A DNA stretch of 64,000 nucleotides, taken from contig JFNH01000118.1 in the NCBI GenBank assembly GCA_000634415.1, positions 1 through 64,000 on the forward strand, read 5' to 3'. This document shows, piece after piece, positions 29,946 to 37,896 of the stretch (position 1 is its first letter; every line of letters starts with the position of its first letter). This stretch comes from Prochlorococcus sp. scB245a_519A13 (GTDB lineage: Bacteria; Cyanobacteriota; Cyanobacteriia; PCC-6307; Cyanobiaceae). The notes beneath the pieces were generated by a model. It saw only the letters and a program-made list of their open reading frames with translations, was not told the origin of the DNA and did not search any database. A program made the translations under genes and the position numbers.

Positions 29946-31649
29946 ATGTCAACAAAATCTGATTCACTAAATGGAAAGCTTACAGAAAATTTTTCTGAAT
30001 TTTCTCAGCTATCTGACTATTCTTTTATAAATTCTCTTAAAGCAGATCCTCAATCAACAAAAGATGGAAATGATCATAAGCCGCGTTCAGTATATTCAGG
30101 TCATTACGTACCAGTTGTTCCAACCGCTATTCCAGAACCAGAATATATTTCCCATAGCAACAAACTTTTTAAAGAACTAAATCTTAGCTCAGATCTTACT
30201 AAAGACCAAAATTTTTGTCGTTTTTTCTCAGGGGATATTTCTGTTGCTAATTATCCAATGAGTCCTGTTGGTTGGGCAACCGGTTATGCATTATCAATTT
30301 ACGGGACTGAATATACCCAACAATGTCCTTTTGGAACTGGCAATGGTTATGGCGATGGCAGAGCAATTTCTGTTTTTGAAGGTTTATTCAATGGGAAAAG
30401 AATGGAAATGCAACTTAAAGGAGGAGGTCCAACTCCCTATTGTCGAGGAGCAGATGGTAGAGCTGTCTTGAGATCTAGCGTTCGAGAATTTCTCGCACAG
30501 GAATTAATGGATGCCTTGGGAGTCCCTACCTCAAGATCTTTAACACTTTATGTCTCACGTTCAGAAATAGTTAGAAGACCATGGTATTCCAAAGGGTCCA
30601 GGTATTTTGAGCCTGACATCATGATTGATAATCTAGCGGCAATTACTACGAGAGTCGCTCCATCTTTTTTACGTGTAGGCCAGATTGAACTTTTTGCAAG
30701 ACGAGTTCGTAATAATGCGCACGATGAGGCACTTAATGAACTAAAGATGATAGTCCAACATCTTATTGATAGAAATTATAAAGATGAAATTGAATATGAG
30801 ATTTCAATTGAAAGTAAGATAATAAAACTGGCTTCTTTATACAGATCAAGACTTATATCACTAATAGCCAACTGGATGCGAGTTGGTTATTGCCAGGGTA
30901 ACTTCAATAGTGATAATTGTGCTGCTGGTGGTTATACCTTGGATTATGGCCCCTTTGGATTCTGTGAATTATTTGATCCAAGATTTCAACCATGGACAGG
31001 TGGAGGTGAACATTTCTCATTTTTCAACCAACCTTCTGCTGCGGCAATCAACTTTAAAACATTCTGTTCCTCTCTTAGTCCGTTACTTTCAGAAAACAAA
31101 CAAGATCAAGAAAAGTTAGATCAAATCGAAAAGGATTTTTCAGAATTGATGAACAAAGAATTGAAGAAAATGTGGGCAAACAAGCTTGGTTTAGAACATT
31201 ACAACGAAAGTCTAATAAATGAATTTTTTAATCTCATGGTCATTTCAAAAGCAGACTATACAATTTTGTTCCGCAAACTCTCTGAAATACCTGATAACTT
31301 AGATTCTTTAAAAGACAGTTTCTATTTTCCAATTAATGATGAGCTCAATAATAAATGGGAAGTATGGCTTAAAAACTGGCAATCAATCTTGAAGAAAGAG
31401 GGAAATATTAAAGCGAAATCAGCATCAATGAAATCCCTTAATCCAGTCTATACTTGGCGCGAATGGATGGTCGTTCCCGCATATGAAGAAGCTGAAAAAG
31501 GAAATTACAAAAAAATAAAAGAGTTACAGGATGTCTTTAGCAATCCATATATAGAACAATCCTCAGAAATAGATCAAAAATATAATCGACTAAAGCCAAG
31601 CCAGTATTTTAACTATGGAGGAGTATCTCACTACAGCTGTTCTTCATAA
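29946..31649 (+). CDS. selO: protein adenylyltransferase SelO family (YdiU)
   Basis: SelO is a pseudokinase-fold enzyme that transfers AMP to Ser/Thr/Tyr of target proteins, tied to oxidative stress in E. coli. Present: YGDGRAISVFEG, the MQLKGGGPTPYCRGADGRAV stretch and LRSSVREFLAQELMDALG (residues about 138-195), the catalytic-region GNFNSDN (near 318) and LDYGPFGFCELFDPRFQPW. A cysteine near the C-terminus (HYSCSS) occupies the place where many SelO proteins have Cys or selenocysteine. Length 567 is in the normal range. Confidence 0.9.
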   Translation: MSTKSDSLNGKLTENFSEFSQLSDYSFINSLKADPQSTKDGNDHKPRSVYSGHYVPVVPTAIPEPEYISHSNKLFKELNLSSDLTKDQNFCRFFSGDISVANYPMSPVGWATGYALSIYGTEYTQQCPFGTGNGYGDGRAISVFEGLFNGKRMEMQLKGGGPTPYCRGADGRAVLRSSVREFLAQELMDALGVPTSRSLTLYVSRSEIVRRPWYSKGSRYFEPDIMIDNLAAITTRVAPSFLRVGQIELFARRVRNNAHDEALNELKMIVQHLIDRNYKDEIEYEISIESKIIKLASLYRSRLISLIANWMRVGYCQGNFNSDNCAAGGYTLDYGPFGFCELFDPRFQPWTGGGEHFSFFNQPSAAAINFKTFCSSLSPLLSENKQDQEKLDQIEKDFSELMNKELKKMWANKLGLEHYNESLINEFFNLMVISKADYTILFRKLSEIPDNLDSLKDSFYFPINDELNNKWEVWLKNWQSILKKEGNIKAKSASMKSLNPVYTWREWMVVPAYEEAEKGNYKKIKELQDVFSNPYIEQSSEIDQKYNRLKPSQYFNYGGVSHYSCSS

Positions 31650-31691
31650 AAGTTTAATACTCATACTGATAGAACAACTTTGAGAAAAATC

Positions 31692-32114
31692 TTATTTATT
31701 TATGGCCGTAGGCATTCCAACTACTGATACAACTCCCACGTGAAGTATGGCCGGCTTCTTCCCAACACTTTTCACATAGTGGGGGCCCCCATTATTACTC
31801 TCTATAAATGCATCACCTGCTTTAAAGAAATTAATTTCTTCACCCCTCACATGCTTTAATCTTCCTCTGGTGACATGAATCAACATTGGGGAAGGATGAG
31901 TATGAATTGGAGTTTTCAAGCCAACTGGAATTTTTACTTTTAAGAGTCTTAATTCAGGCTTACCCTCGAGATAATTAAAATTTTTACCACTTAGTCCTTT
32001 TGAACTTTGAATAATAGGTATAACTTCAATCTTTTCTTCTGCAAGAGAAGGTTTTGGTAAAGCTAAAGTCCCAATAAAAAGGAAGCAAACTGGAATAATT
32101 TTTTTTAATTTCAT
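31692..32114 (-). CDS. secreted cupin protein (140 aa)
   Basis: Signal peptide MKLKKIIPVCFLFIGTLALP ending near SLA/EEK. One cupin domain follows with the metal motif TPIHTHPSPMLIHVTRGRLK (His, His) and GGPHYVKSVGKKPAIL (second motif). It would act in the periplasm; substrate or catalysis is not known. The ATG at 32114 is preferred to one six codons upstream because it starts the signal peptide. Confidence 0.78.
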   Translation of the reverse strand: MKLKKIIPVCFLFIGTLALPKPSLAEEKIEVIPIIQSSKGLSGKNFNYLEGKPELRLLKVKIPVGLKTPIHTHPSPMLIHVTRGRLKHVRGEEINFFKAGDAFIESNNGGPHYVKSVGKKPAILHVGVVSVVGMPTAINK

Positions 32115-32167
32115 TAGATATTTGAGTTTCATTAATAATAGGTAGTTTGCAAAAATAATTAACTAAT

Positions 32168-32329
32168 TTATTTTTTATATAACTTTTCTAATTGCTTAAT
32201 TTCCTCTCTTAAATCCTTACCTCTATTATTTAATTTATTATTCTTAATAACTATTGGGATAATCCACCAGGCTTGAAGACCTAAAAAGATAAATACTAGG
32301 ATCAATAATTCAAAAGTACCAGGCTGCAT
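32168..32329 (-). CDS. 53-residue one-helix membrane protein
   Basis: MQPGTFELLILVFIFLGLQA leads the helix, then a basic and helical tail (NNRGKDLREEIKQLEKLYKK). Composition is like other cyanobacterial small membrane proteins with a cytosolic coiled tail. No assigned role. Confidence 0.6.
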   Translation of the reverse strand: MQPGTFELLILVFIFLGLQAWWIIPIVIKNNKLNNRGKDLREEIKQLEKLYKK

Positions 32330-32402
32330 TTGATAAATAACCCTTCTTTGTTAATAACATTATTCTAAAAGTTATAAAACATTCATGAGATATTAAATAT
32401 TT

Positions 32403-32585
32403 CTAGGCTGCCTCTAATTCAATGTTAAGTTCAATTCCCTTTGAAATGATTGCTTCTTTAAATTCAATAAGTTTGGAAATTATTCTTTGCTTCTCAGGTT
32501 CAGTTTTATGGATATCATCTACAACTTCCTGCATTGCAAGTGTTACTTTTTGTAGTTTGATTTCTAGATCTTCCCTGTAATTCAT
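32403..32585 (-). CDS. 60-residue helical protein
   Basis: MNYREDLEIKLQKVTLAMQE, then VVDDIHKTEPEKQRI and ISKLIEFKEAIIS. All-helical and acidic; no membrane segment. Unrecognised. Confidence 0.6.
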   Translation of the reverse strand: MNYREDLEIKLQKVTLAMQEVVDDIHKTEPEKQRIISKLIEFKEAIISKGIELNIELEAA

Positions 32586-32659
32586 AAACTTAAAGAAATT
32601 ATCTTATTTATTAAAAAACAAAAAATTTATTAGTAAATAAGTACTTAACCTTAAAAGGA

Positions 32660-32686
32660 TTGACAGCAAAACAAGGAGGATATAAT
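32660..32686 (+). promoter_or_regulatory. sigma-70-type promoter before the DUF1651-like gene
   Basis: TTGACA (32660-32665) and TATAAT (32681-32686) with 15 bases between, both perfect consensus boxes. The gene at 32735 starts 48 bases after the -10 box. Confidence 0.6.
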
Positions 32687-32734
32687 TTATAGTACAAACG
32701 TATCAATAATTAACCTGCCGATTAAAGGTAAAGT

Positions 32735-33004
32735 ATGGATCCTAAGTACTCATTTGGTTGTAGCACTAGCAAACCTAACGGATGCCTACTTAATCCCGAA
32801 GGCAGCAGAATTATCTTTTTCGAAGAATGCAAAAATTCTCCGAAACCTAATTTAAAAATTCATACTCATCTTTTCTACACAAATCACCTTGGAGAACCTG
32901 GAGGGTACAAATCCTCTGAAAAACTCAACATAGATTCAGCCTGGGAAAAGTGGCACGAACTACACCAAAAAGGGTGGACAGAAGTATCTCATAATTATGG
33001 ATAA
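32735..33004 (+). CDS. DUF1651-like protein (89 aa)
   Basis: MDPKYSFGCSTSKPNGCLLN begins a cysteine-containing part, then IIFFEECKNSPKPNLKIHTH, and the DUF1651-like end AWEKWHELHQKGWTEVSHNY. Three to four cysteines suggest metal or disulfide. A strong promoter lies upstream. Relative of 17672. Confidence 0.65.
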   Translation: MDPKYSFGCSTSKPNGCLLNPEGSRIIFFEECKNSPKPNLKIHTHLFYTNHLGEPGGYKSSEKLNIDSAWEKWHELHQKGWTEVSHNYG

Positions 33005-33461
33005 ATGATCCGGCCAAGAAAAAGCCTTTATGTTTTTATGAGCTTAAGAGTTTCCTAAAATATGGAATTCGGTGTTAAAAATAAATAATCAATATTTATT
33101 GACATTTGTATATGAGGAAACATTAAATTGTCTAAAATCTCATAAGAATAAAAGAATAAAAATTAATATGCAATATTATTTAAATGATAAAAAATTAAAT
33201 AAGATTGAAAAGCAAAAGGCGGAGAAAGATGATTGAAAATTTTCAATCCAATTCATGTATAACTATAAATTAAATCAGGGTTTGAAAACAATGTAATCGT
33301 AGATACCAACAGCTTTTTTATTAATTGATTATAAATTAAAAACACGAGTTAACCCGTTCCAATTTGTTGACTCTGAGGTTTTAACCGTTGACTCCTTATC
33401 TACTTCTAGTTGTGACTCGCTAGTTTCAAGATTCAAAAACGGTATTTATATATCTTTAATT
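33005..33461. other. 457-bp gap without a confident gene
   Basis: Mostly AT-rich. One weak + strand frame ends at 33235 (QYYLNDKKLNKIEKQKAEK) without a good start or ribosome site. Near 33350-33420 GTTGACTC occurs twice and GTGACTCG once, possibly protein-binding repeats. Confidence 0.35.
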
Positions 33462-33599
33462 ATGGAAAAAAAAATCGCAAAGAAATACGCCGATCTTATA
33501 GTCCAGGCTAATAATTCAACAGGCAGAAAAGAAGCTTTGTCATTGATTAAACAAGCCACAAAATTAAAAACCAAACTTGATCAATACGAAATGATGTAG
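33462..33599 (+). CDS. 45-residue helical protein with GRKE motif
   Basis: MEKKIAKKYADLIVQANNST, then GRKEALSLIKQATKLKTKL. Paralogue of the minus-strand gene at 25705. Cytosolic, basic and all-helical. Unknown role. Confidence 0.6.
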   Translation: MEKKIAKKYADLIVQANNSTGRKEALSLIKQATKLKTKLDQYEMM

Positions 33600-33711
33600 T
33601 CTCTTAAAATCTACAGGATATTCAAGATGAGGTAGAAACTAGTTCCTTTTTTTTTATCCTGCTATAAAAATACTAAGAGATTATTTAACTTATCTGCTTT
33701 AATAAAATATC

Positions 33712-34002
33712 GTGGAATTAACTGAGCTAATAAAGGATTACGTTGCTACAGAATTATTATCAAGTATTGAAATTGATTTTCTTGAAGGAGAATTATGGGA
33801 AACCACTCAACATATTGCAGAAATAAATACAGTTATCAAAGCTCCAAAAAATATATGCAAGAAATTGGGACTAGATGAAAAATCTTGCTGGCAATTATGT
33901 TGTGCAGCCGTTCTTGACTCCTCAAGACCATTAAAAAATGGACAAAAGAGAGTAGATGATTTTAAAAAATTAATTAATCGATATGAAATCAGCTACATAT
34001 AA
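33712..34002 (+). CDS. hypothetical protein, paralogue of 27461 (96 aa)
   Basis: GTG start (MELTELIKDYVATELL). The core TVIKAPKNICKKLGLDEKSC, then WQLCCAAVLDSSRPL, matches the protein at 27461. Four cysteines occur in KNICKK, KSCWQLCC. The next gene starts 12 bases later. Function unknown. Confidence 0.6.
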   Translation: MELTELIKDYVATELLSSIEIDFLEGELWETTQHIAEINTVIKAPKNICKKLGLDEKSCWQLCCAAVLDSSRPLKNGQKRVDDFKKLINRYEISYI

Positions 34003-34014
34003 ACTAAAGACTCA

Positions 34015-34311
34015 ATGATACGTTTACTTATTGCATCAATTCTTTTTTTTACTCCACTAGGAGGTTTTGCTGATGAAAAGCAAAGAGAAATTGAGAATGA
34101 AGCTATAAATCTTGTTATTAAAAAATATGGAAAAGGCTTAGAAAATAGATTAAAAGGAACGGGAGTAACTCCCAGTTATCGAAGTTGGTATGAAAATGAT
34201 TGTTTTGTAAGCATTGCAGCAGGTACATACCAAGAAGATACTTGGTCCGCAATGAAGTGGTTTAGCGTTAATGTCTGTTCTGAATCAGCTGAAATAATGG
34301 AAAGTGAATGA
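34015..34311 (+). CDS. small secreted protein (98 aa)
   Basis: Signal peptide MIRLLIASILFFTPLGGFA, then DEKQREIENEAINLVIKKYG and a region with two cysteines (ENDCFVSIAAG, VNVCSESAE). Likely periplasmic. Its stop overlaps the next ATG (ATGA), coupling it to the amidotransferase gene. Confidence 0.7.
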   Translation: MIRLLIASILFFTPLGGFADEKQREIENEAINLVIKKYGKGLENRLKGTGVTPSYRSWYENDCFVSIAAGTYQEDTWSAMKWFSVNVCSESAEIMESE

Positions 34312-35045
34312 AGGAAATAAGACGCCTATTAGTTTTGCAGCATTTAGAAATAGAGGGACCAGGTCTTTTTGAACAATTTGCTAAAGAAAGAGATTTAAAA
34401 ATAGAAATTATTCGTTTAGATAACAAAAATGCTCTGCCGCAAACAAAAAAAGGTGACTTAATTTTAATTATGGGTGGACCAATGGGAGTTAAAGATATTG
34501 GAAGCGAAAGATATCCATGGCTTAAGTTAGAAAGAGATTTTATAAAAAAAGAATTAGAACATGAGAGACCTATAATCGGTGTTTGCTTAGGTGCTCAGTT
34601 GCTTGCGAGTGCGGCTGGAGGAGATGTAGAAATTCTTAAATGTGGATCACCTCCAAAAGCATTACCAGAAATTGGATGGTCTCAAATTTTTATTAATAAA
34701 TCAAATAAAGACTTTAAAGCACTGTTTGAAGAACCTTTTCATGTACTACATTGGCATGGAGATAGGATTTTATTACCTGATAAAGCAGTACTCATTGCTA
34801 GTAGTGCGCGTTGTAAGGAACAGTTTTTTAGGATTGGTAATTTTGCTTACGGATTACAATTCCATATAGAGACGACGGGGAGAATGATAAATAACTGGAT
34901 TAAAGAAGATAAAGAGTTTGTCCTTAAGGGATTAGGCTCAAATGGTCAGGAAATTTTAAAAGAAGAGAATAAAAAATATATTGATAAAACTTTTTCAAAA
35001 AGAAAGCTTCTAATAAGTAAATTATTTGAATTATTAGATAATTAA
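34308..35045 (+). CDS. class I glutamine amidotransferase (GuaA-N-like)
   Basis: A stand-alone glutaminase-type domain related to the N-terminal half of GMP synthetase. It has the oxyanion segment MGGPMGVKD, nucleophile Cys93 (IIGVCLGAQLLA), and the His of GLQFHIETTG near residue 191; the acidic partner follows as Glu. Such proteins release ammonia from glutamine or gamma-glutamyl compounds. The true substrate is unknown. It overlaps the preceding secreted-protein gene by 4 bases. Confidence 0.82.
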   Translation: MKEIRRLLVLQHLEIEGPGLFEQFAKERDLKIEIIRLDNKNALPQTKKGDLILIMGGPMGVKDIGSERYPWLKLERDFIKKELEHERPIIGVCLGAQLLASAAGGDVEILKCGSPPKALPEIGWSQIFINKSNKDFKALFEEPFHVLHWHGDRILLPDKAVLIASSARCKEQFFRIGNFAYGLQFHIETTGRMINNWIKEDKEFVLKGLGSNGQEILKEENKKYIDKTFSKRKLLISKLFELLDN

Positions 35046-35067
35046 AAAGGTCATAATCCAGTAAAAA

Positions 35068-35085
35068 AGGGCTTGATAAAGCCCT
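35068..35085. terminator. bidirectional terminator
   Basis: AGGGCTT GATA AAGCCCT with As before and after, between the convergent amidotransferase (+) and hli (-) genes. Confidence 0.7.
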
Positions 35086-35110
35086 GAAAAAAATTTAAAA
35101 AGGATTTTTA

Positions 35111-35239
35111 CTAGAAAATACCTGGAAGAATTTGACCAGTAAAATAATAAGCTCCTACAAGAGCAAACATTCCAAGCATTGCGGCTTTACCATTGAGCTT
35201 TTCAGCTTTTTCGGTCATGATTTTTTTTGCGAATTCCAT
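35111..35239 (-). CDS. hli: high-light-inducible protein (42 aa)
   Basis: One-helix chlorophyll-binding stress protein. Motif AEKLNGKAAMLGMFA, then VGAYYFTGQILPGIF. Short N-terminus (MEFAKKIMTEK). Note Lys-Ala in place of the usual Arg-x in NGR. It is divergent from the three + strand hli genes and shares their C-terminal GQI(L/I)PG(I/F) ending. Confidence 0.92.
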   Translation of the reverse strand: MEFAKKIMTEKAEKLNGKAAMLGMFALVGAYYFTGQILPGIF

Positions 35240-35491
35240 AATAAAGTGAAATAGTTTATATCTAAAAACTAATTATTCAAATTTCAGAATGATGTAGTTT
35301 TTTCTACCAAATTGATATCTTTCTAAGGATTTAAAAATAAATATTTAAACAACAAATTGAACTCTCAATAGTTTTGAGCCAATATGTAAAGCGTAGCAAG
35401 CCGAAAAAACAACTATTTAAATATATATGTCACGGATCTGTAACAGTTATGTAGTAAATATCTTGAAAATAACTTAATTTCGGCTCAATAC

Positions 35492-35520
35492 TTTACATTT
35501 GTTAATAGTAGTGTTACATT
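35492..35520 (+). promoter_or_regulatory. candidate promoter of the hli cluster
   Basis: TTTACA (35492-35497), 17 bases, TACATT (35515-35520), ending 22 bases before the first hli start at 35543. Both boxes resemble -35 and -10 consensus. Confidence 0.4.
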
Positions 35521-35542
35521 AGTTAACAATTACACAACTTTA

Positions 35543-35749
35543 ATGACTAATTCAAACGTTACTACTGAATCAGGTGGCAGACAGAATATGTTTCCTACTG
35601 AGACACGTCCTTACATAGATGAGTCTGTTTCTTACGACAGCTACCCACAAAATGCCGAAAAAGTTAACGGTCGTTGGGCAATGATTGGCCTTGTTGCGTT
35701 AGTAGGTGCTTACGTTTCAACCGGACAAATTATTCCTGGCATTTTTTAA
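35543..35749 (+). CDS. hli: high-light-inducible protein (68 aa)
   Basis: A polar N-terminus (about 35 residues) is followed by the pigment-binding helix AEKVNGRWAMIGLVALVGAY and STGQIIPGIF. Its TAA overlaps the next ATG by one base (TAATG), so it is coupled to the following hli gene. Confidence 0.93.
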   Translation: MTNSNVTTESGGRQNMFPTETRPYIDESVSYDSYPQNAEKVNGRWAMIGLVALVGAYVSTGQIIPGIF

Positions 35750-36009
35750 TGAGTCCACTTTCAGGTTTCTTAGCCGTAATTGTATTCTTTACAGCCATCC
35801 TCGTTGCTTATTTAACTAAGCAATTTCAAAACGAAAATTTAAACTATTCATCTTCTAATCAAATGAAAAACACAAACACAAAAGTCAAAACAATCGAAAA
35901 AGAAAAAGTTGTTGCTGAAACTCTTAACGGCAGATTCGCAATGCTTGGATTAATTGCTGCTGTTGGAGCATACCTAACAACAGGTCAAATAATTCCTGGT
36001 TTCGTTTAA
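35749..36009 (+). CDS. hli: high-light-inducible protein with extra N-terminal helix (86 aa)
   Basis: The start at 35749 overlaps the previous stop. An N-terminal hydrophobic helix (LSGFLAVIVFFTAILVAYL) precedes a lysine-rich linker and the standard hli helix (AETLNGRFAMLGLIAAVGAY then TTGQIIPGF). Two predicted helices make it unlike the usual one-helix form; it may be a fusion of a small membrane protein and an Hli domain. Confidence 0.92.
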   Translation: MSPLSGFLAVIVFFTAILVAYLTKQFQNENLNYSSSNQMKNTNTKVKTIEKEKVVAETLNGRFAMLGLIAAVGAYLTTGQIIPGFV

Positions 36010-36044
36010 AAACCTACTATTTATCATTTCTACAAATCAAAAAA

Positions 36045-36173
36045 ATGGAAAATTCAAAGACAACTTATTGGCAAAACGCCGAGAGAACTAATGGAAGAAT
36101 GGCAATGATGGGCTTATTTGCATTAGTTGTAAATTATGGCTTATTCGGATGGATAATCCCAGGAATTTTTTAA
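36045..36173 (+). CDS. hli: high-light-inducible protein (42 aa)
   Basis: MENSKTTYWQNAERTNGRMA begins the Hli motif, then MMGLFALVVNYGLFGWIIPG. This NYGLFGW type resembles the one at 16402 rather than its neighbours with GAY-TGQ. One base separates its stop from the next ATG. Confidence 0.93.
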   Translation: MENSKTTYWQNAERTNGRMAMMGLFALVVNYGLFGWIIPGIF

Positions 36174-36174
36174 A

Positions 36175-36354
36175 ATGAATTTAGGCTTACTTTTTCTTAA
36201 AGTAAATACTTTGGGAGTAATAACTCTTTCTGAACTTGATTGGATAACTAACCATCAATCTGAATTTTCAAGGTTAGATATGGCTTTAGTTATTAAAATC
36301 GGCCGTCTTATGGATTCTGGAGTAGTGGAAATTGATAATAGATTGCCTGTTTAA
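36175..36354 (+). CDS. small protein following the hli cluster (59 aa)
   Basis: MNLGLLFLKVNTLGVITLSE, then LDWITNHQSEFSRLDMALVI and GRLMDSGVVEIDNRLPV. Soluble, with a helical DNA-binding-like pattern but no firm match. It starts 1 base after the hli stop and is followed by a strong terminator, so it belongs to the hli transcript. Confidence 0.7.
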   Translation: MNLGLLFLKVNTLGVITLSELDWITNHQSEFSRLDMALVIKIGRLMDSGVVEIDNRLPV

Positions 36355-36375
36355 TTTTTAAAAATGATCGTCATG

Positions 36376-36412
36376 AGTGTTTGTCAATAGGGATACTGAC
36401 AAACACTTTTTT
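36376..36412 (+). terminator. strong intrinsic terminator of the hli cluster
   Basis: Perfect 11-bp stem AGTGTTTGTCA / TGACAAACACT with a 10-base loop, then TTTTT. Confidence 0.9.
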
Positions 36413-36429
36413 ATGAGAAAAAATATTTG

Positions 36430-36468
36430 TAAAAAAAAGAGATTGTTTCTTAGCTAAAAACAATCTCT
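36430..36468 (-). terminator. intrinsic terminator for minus-strand genes
   Basis: Perfect stem AGAGATTGTTT / AAACAATCTCT; on the minus strand it is followed by eight Ts. It ends the run of small membrane proteins that starts at 37431. Confidence 0.85.
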
Positions 36469-36561
36469 CAATTACCTAATTCTTACATGAAAATTTCAAG
36501 TAAGCTTTCAGATCTTAACTGATTTGTTTTTATAGTAAATCCGTAAAAATGCTTTTGTAAT

Positions 36562-36777
36562 TTATCTTTTTAAACCACCTCTTTTTATCCAAAGGAACCA
36601 TGTAACCCAAATAGGAGGAAGGAACCTGATTAAAAAAGAAATTTTATACATATAAAATGGGGCATTTTCACTTTCAAATAAATTCATCAAAAAGGAAGAT
36701 ATAGTTACCCAAAGTAAAATTATTAATATATTTGCTCCCAACAAAGCGAACTTATTTTGTTTGAATATTTTTGGCAT
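36562..36777 (-). CDS. two-helix membrane protein (71 aa)
   Basis: Helices LLGANILIILLWVTISSFLM and FLIRFLPPIWVTWFLWI, ending in a basic tail (KRGGLKR). Unrecognised. Confidence 0.6.
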   Translation of the reverse strand: MPKIFKQNKFALLGANILIILLWVTISSFLMNLFESENAPFYMYKISFLIRFLPPIWVTWFLWIKRGGLKR

Positions 36778-36835
36778 AAAATAAATTTTTTATATTATTA
36801 ATTTTAAATAATCTCGGGAAATAAATTATACATTT

Positions 36836-37087
36836 TCAAAAAAACTTCAAATTTAAAATCCATATCCAAATAAAAAAAGTACTAAATTTCAATCCCTCTC
36901 CAAATAACAATCCAAAAGCTATGGGAGGAGAAAATATTAAAAAAAGAATAGAGAATAAACTAAATAACGCAAATGATCCTCTTAGAAAAAAATTCTTTCT
37001 TTTTGTTCTTCTTAGATTTTTTAAAGTATTCCACTCCCATTCGATAAACTTATAGAACTTTTCTGATAATAAAAAAAAATACTTCAT
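36836..37087 (-). CDS. membrane protein (83 aa)
   Basis: An aromatic N-terminal part (MKYFFLLSEKFYKFIEWEW) and basic linker (LRRTKRKN) are followed by two helices (FALFSLFSILFLIFSPPIAF, FFIWIWIL). No family recognised. Confidence 0.55.
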   Translation of the reverse strand: MKYFFLLSEKFYKFIEWEWNTLKNLRRTKRKNFFLRGSFALFSLFSILFLIFSPPIAFGLLFGEGLKFSTFFIWIWILNLKFF

Positions 37088-37140
37088 TAATATTATTAAT
37101 TTCTATCGGCTTTTCTTATTTATAAAATTAATTTCACCTG

Positions 37141-37431
37141 TTAGCAATAAACCTTATCCCCTTCTTCAGAAAGATAGTAAATTTTATTTTCTGAACTTAC
37201 GAAGAAAGTTAATCCCTTATATTGTGATCTTTTAAATTTATCTAATCTAAGTTTGTGTAAATCCCAATTATCAGTACTTATGTCAGGATTAAATTCTTGT
37301 TCTTTTAAGAAAGGTACATAAGTTGGACTAATTGTTGTTTTTTGGGATAACCCTCTATTTCGTTTTGAATAAAAAAGTAATAAAAATAAAAGTACAAAAA
37401 AAAGAATTAATAATATATTTGTCATTGTCAA
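37141..37431 (-). CDS. membrane-anchored hypothetical protein (96 aa)
   Basis: N-terminal helix (NILLILFFVLLFLLLFY), then a polar domain with WDLHKLRLDKFKRSQYKGLT and a beta-like end (YYLSEEGDKVYC). A start two codons later (ATG 37425) is equally good. Function unknown. Confidence 0.6.
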   Translation of the reverse strand: MTMTNILLILFFVLLFLLLFYSKRNRGLSQKTTISPTYVPFLKEQEFNPDISTDNWDLHKLRLDKFKRSQYKGLTFFVSSENKIYYLSEEGDKVYC

Positions 37432-37568
37432 TTTTTCTAATTTGAAAAAACTTTATTTGGAGAATCAAGAACTTTTCACAATAAATTTCTTAGTAAGTAA
37501 AAAATCCTATTTTTATATTCTTGTATTTTTGAATACTTATCAAGGGGTTACCTAAATCAGATTATAAA

Positions 37569-37730
37569 ATGAGTCACATTTTCAACATGACTCAAAATTC
37601 CATGAATACTCCTTATGCAAAAAGGGTAGCTGAAAAATTTAGAGAGGCTCAAAACTATTTAAAAACTAATGGTTTTAGTAGATCAACTAAACATTTACTA
37701 GAAGATATTGAAAATTCTGTTGAAAAATAA
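37569..37730 (+). CDS. 53-residue helical protein
   Basis: MSHIFNMTQNSMNTPYAKRV, then AEKFREAQNYLKTNGFS and a final helix. Its TAA overlaps the next ATG (TAATG). Soluble; unknown. Confidence 0.6.
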   Translation: MSHIFNMTQNSMNTPYAKRVAEKFREAQNYLKTNGFSRSTKHLLEDIENSVEK

Positions 37731-37888
37731 TGCCAATACCTCCTCACTTACCACAACTACAATATGGCTACGATGATGGCTTTACAACCATTGTTTTTGG
37801 GTTAATAGGAAGTTGCTTAGGATGTATCTTAATTTTATTAATTTCATTTTTTGAATTTAAATTCAAAAAGCAAAATAGTAAGCCTTAA
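37730..37888 (+). CDS. 52-residue one-helix membrane protein
   Basis: Proline-rich head (MPIPPHLPQLQYGYDDG), helix (IVFGLIGSCLGCILILLISF) with two cysteines, then a basic tail. Coupled to the upstream gene by a one-base overlap. It is the last accessory gene before ychF. Confidence 0.6.
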   Translation: MPIPPHLPQLQYGYDDGFTTIVFGLIGSCLGCILILLISFFEFKFKKQNSKP

Positions 37889-37896
37889 GAGACTTA

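Noticed and set aside
33098-33235. Possible + strand gene ending QKAEKDD
   Set aside because: No good start or ribosome site, and lysine/asparagine-rich as expected by chance in AT-rich DNA.
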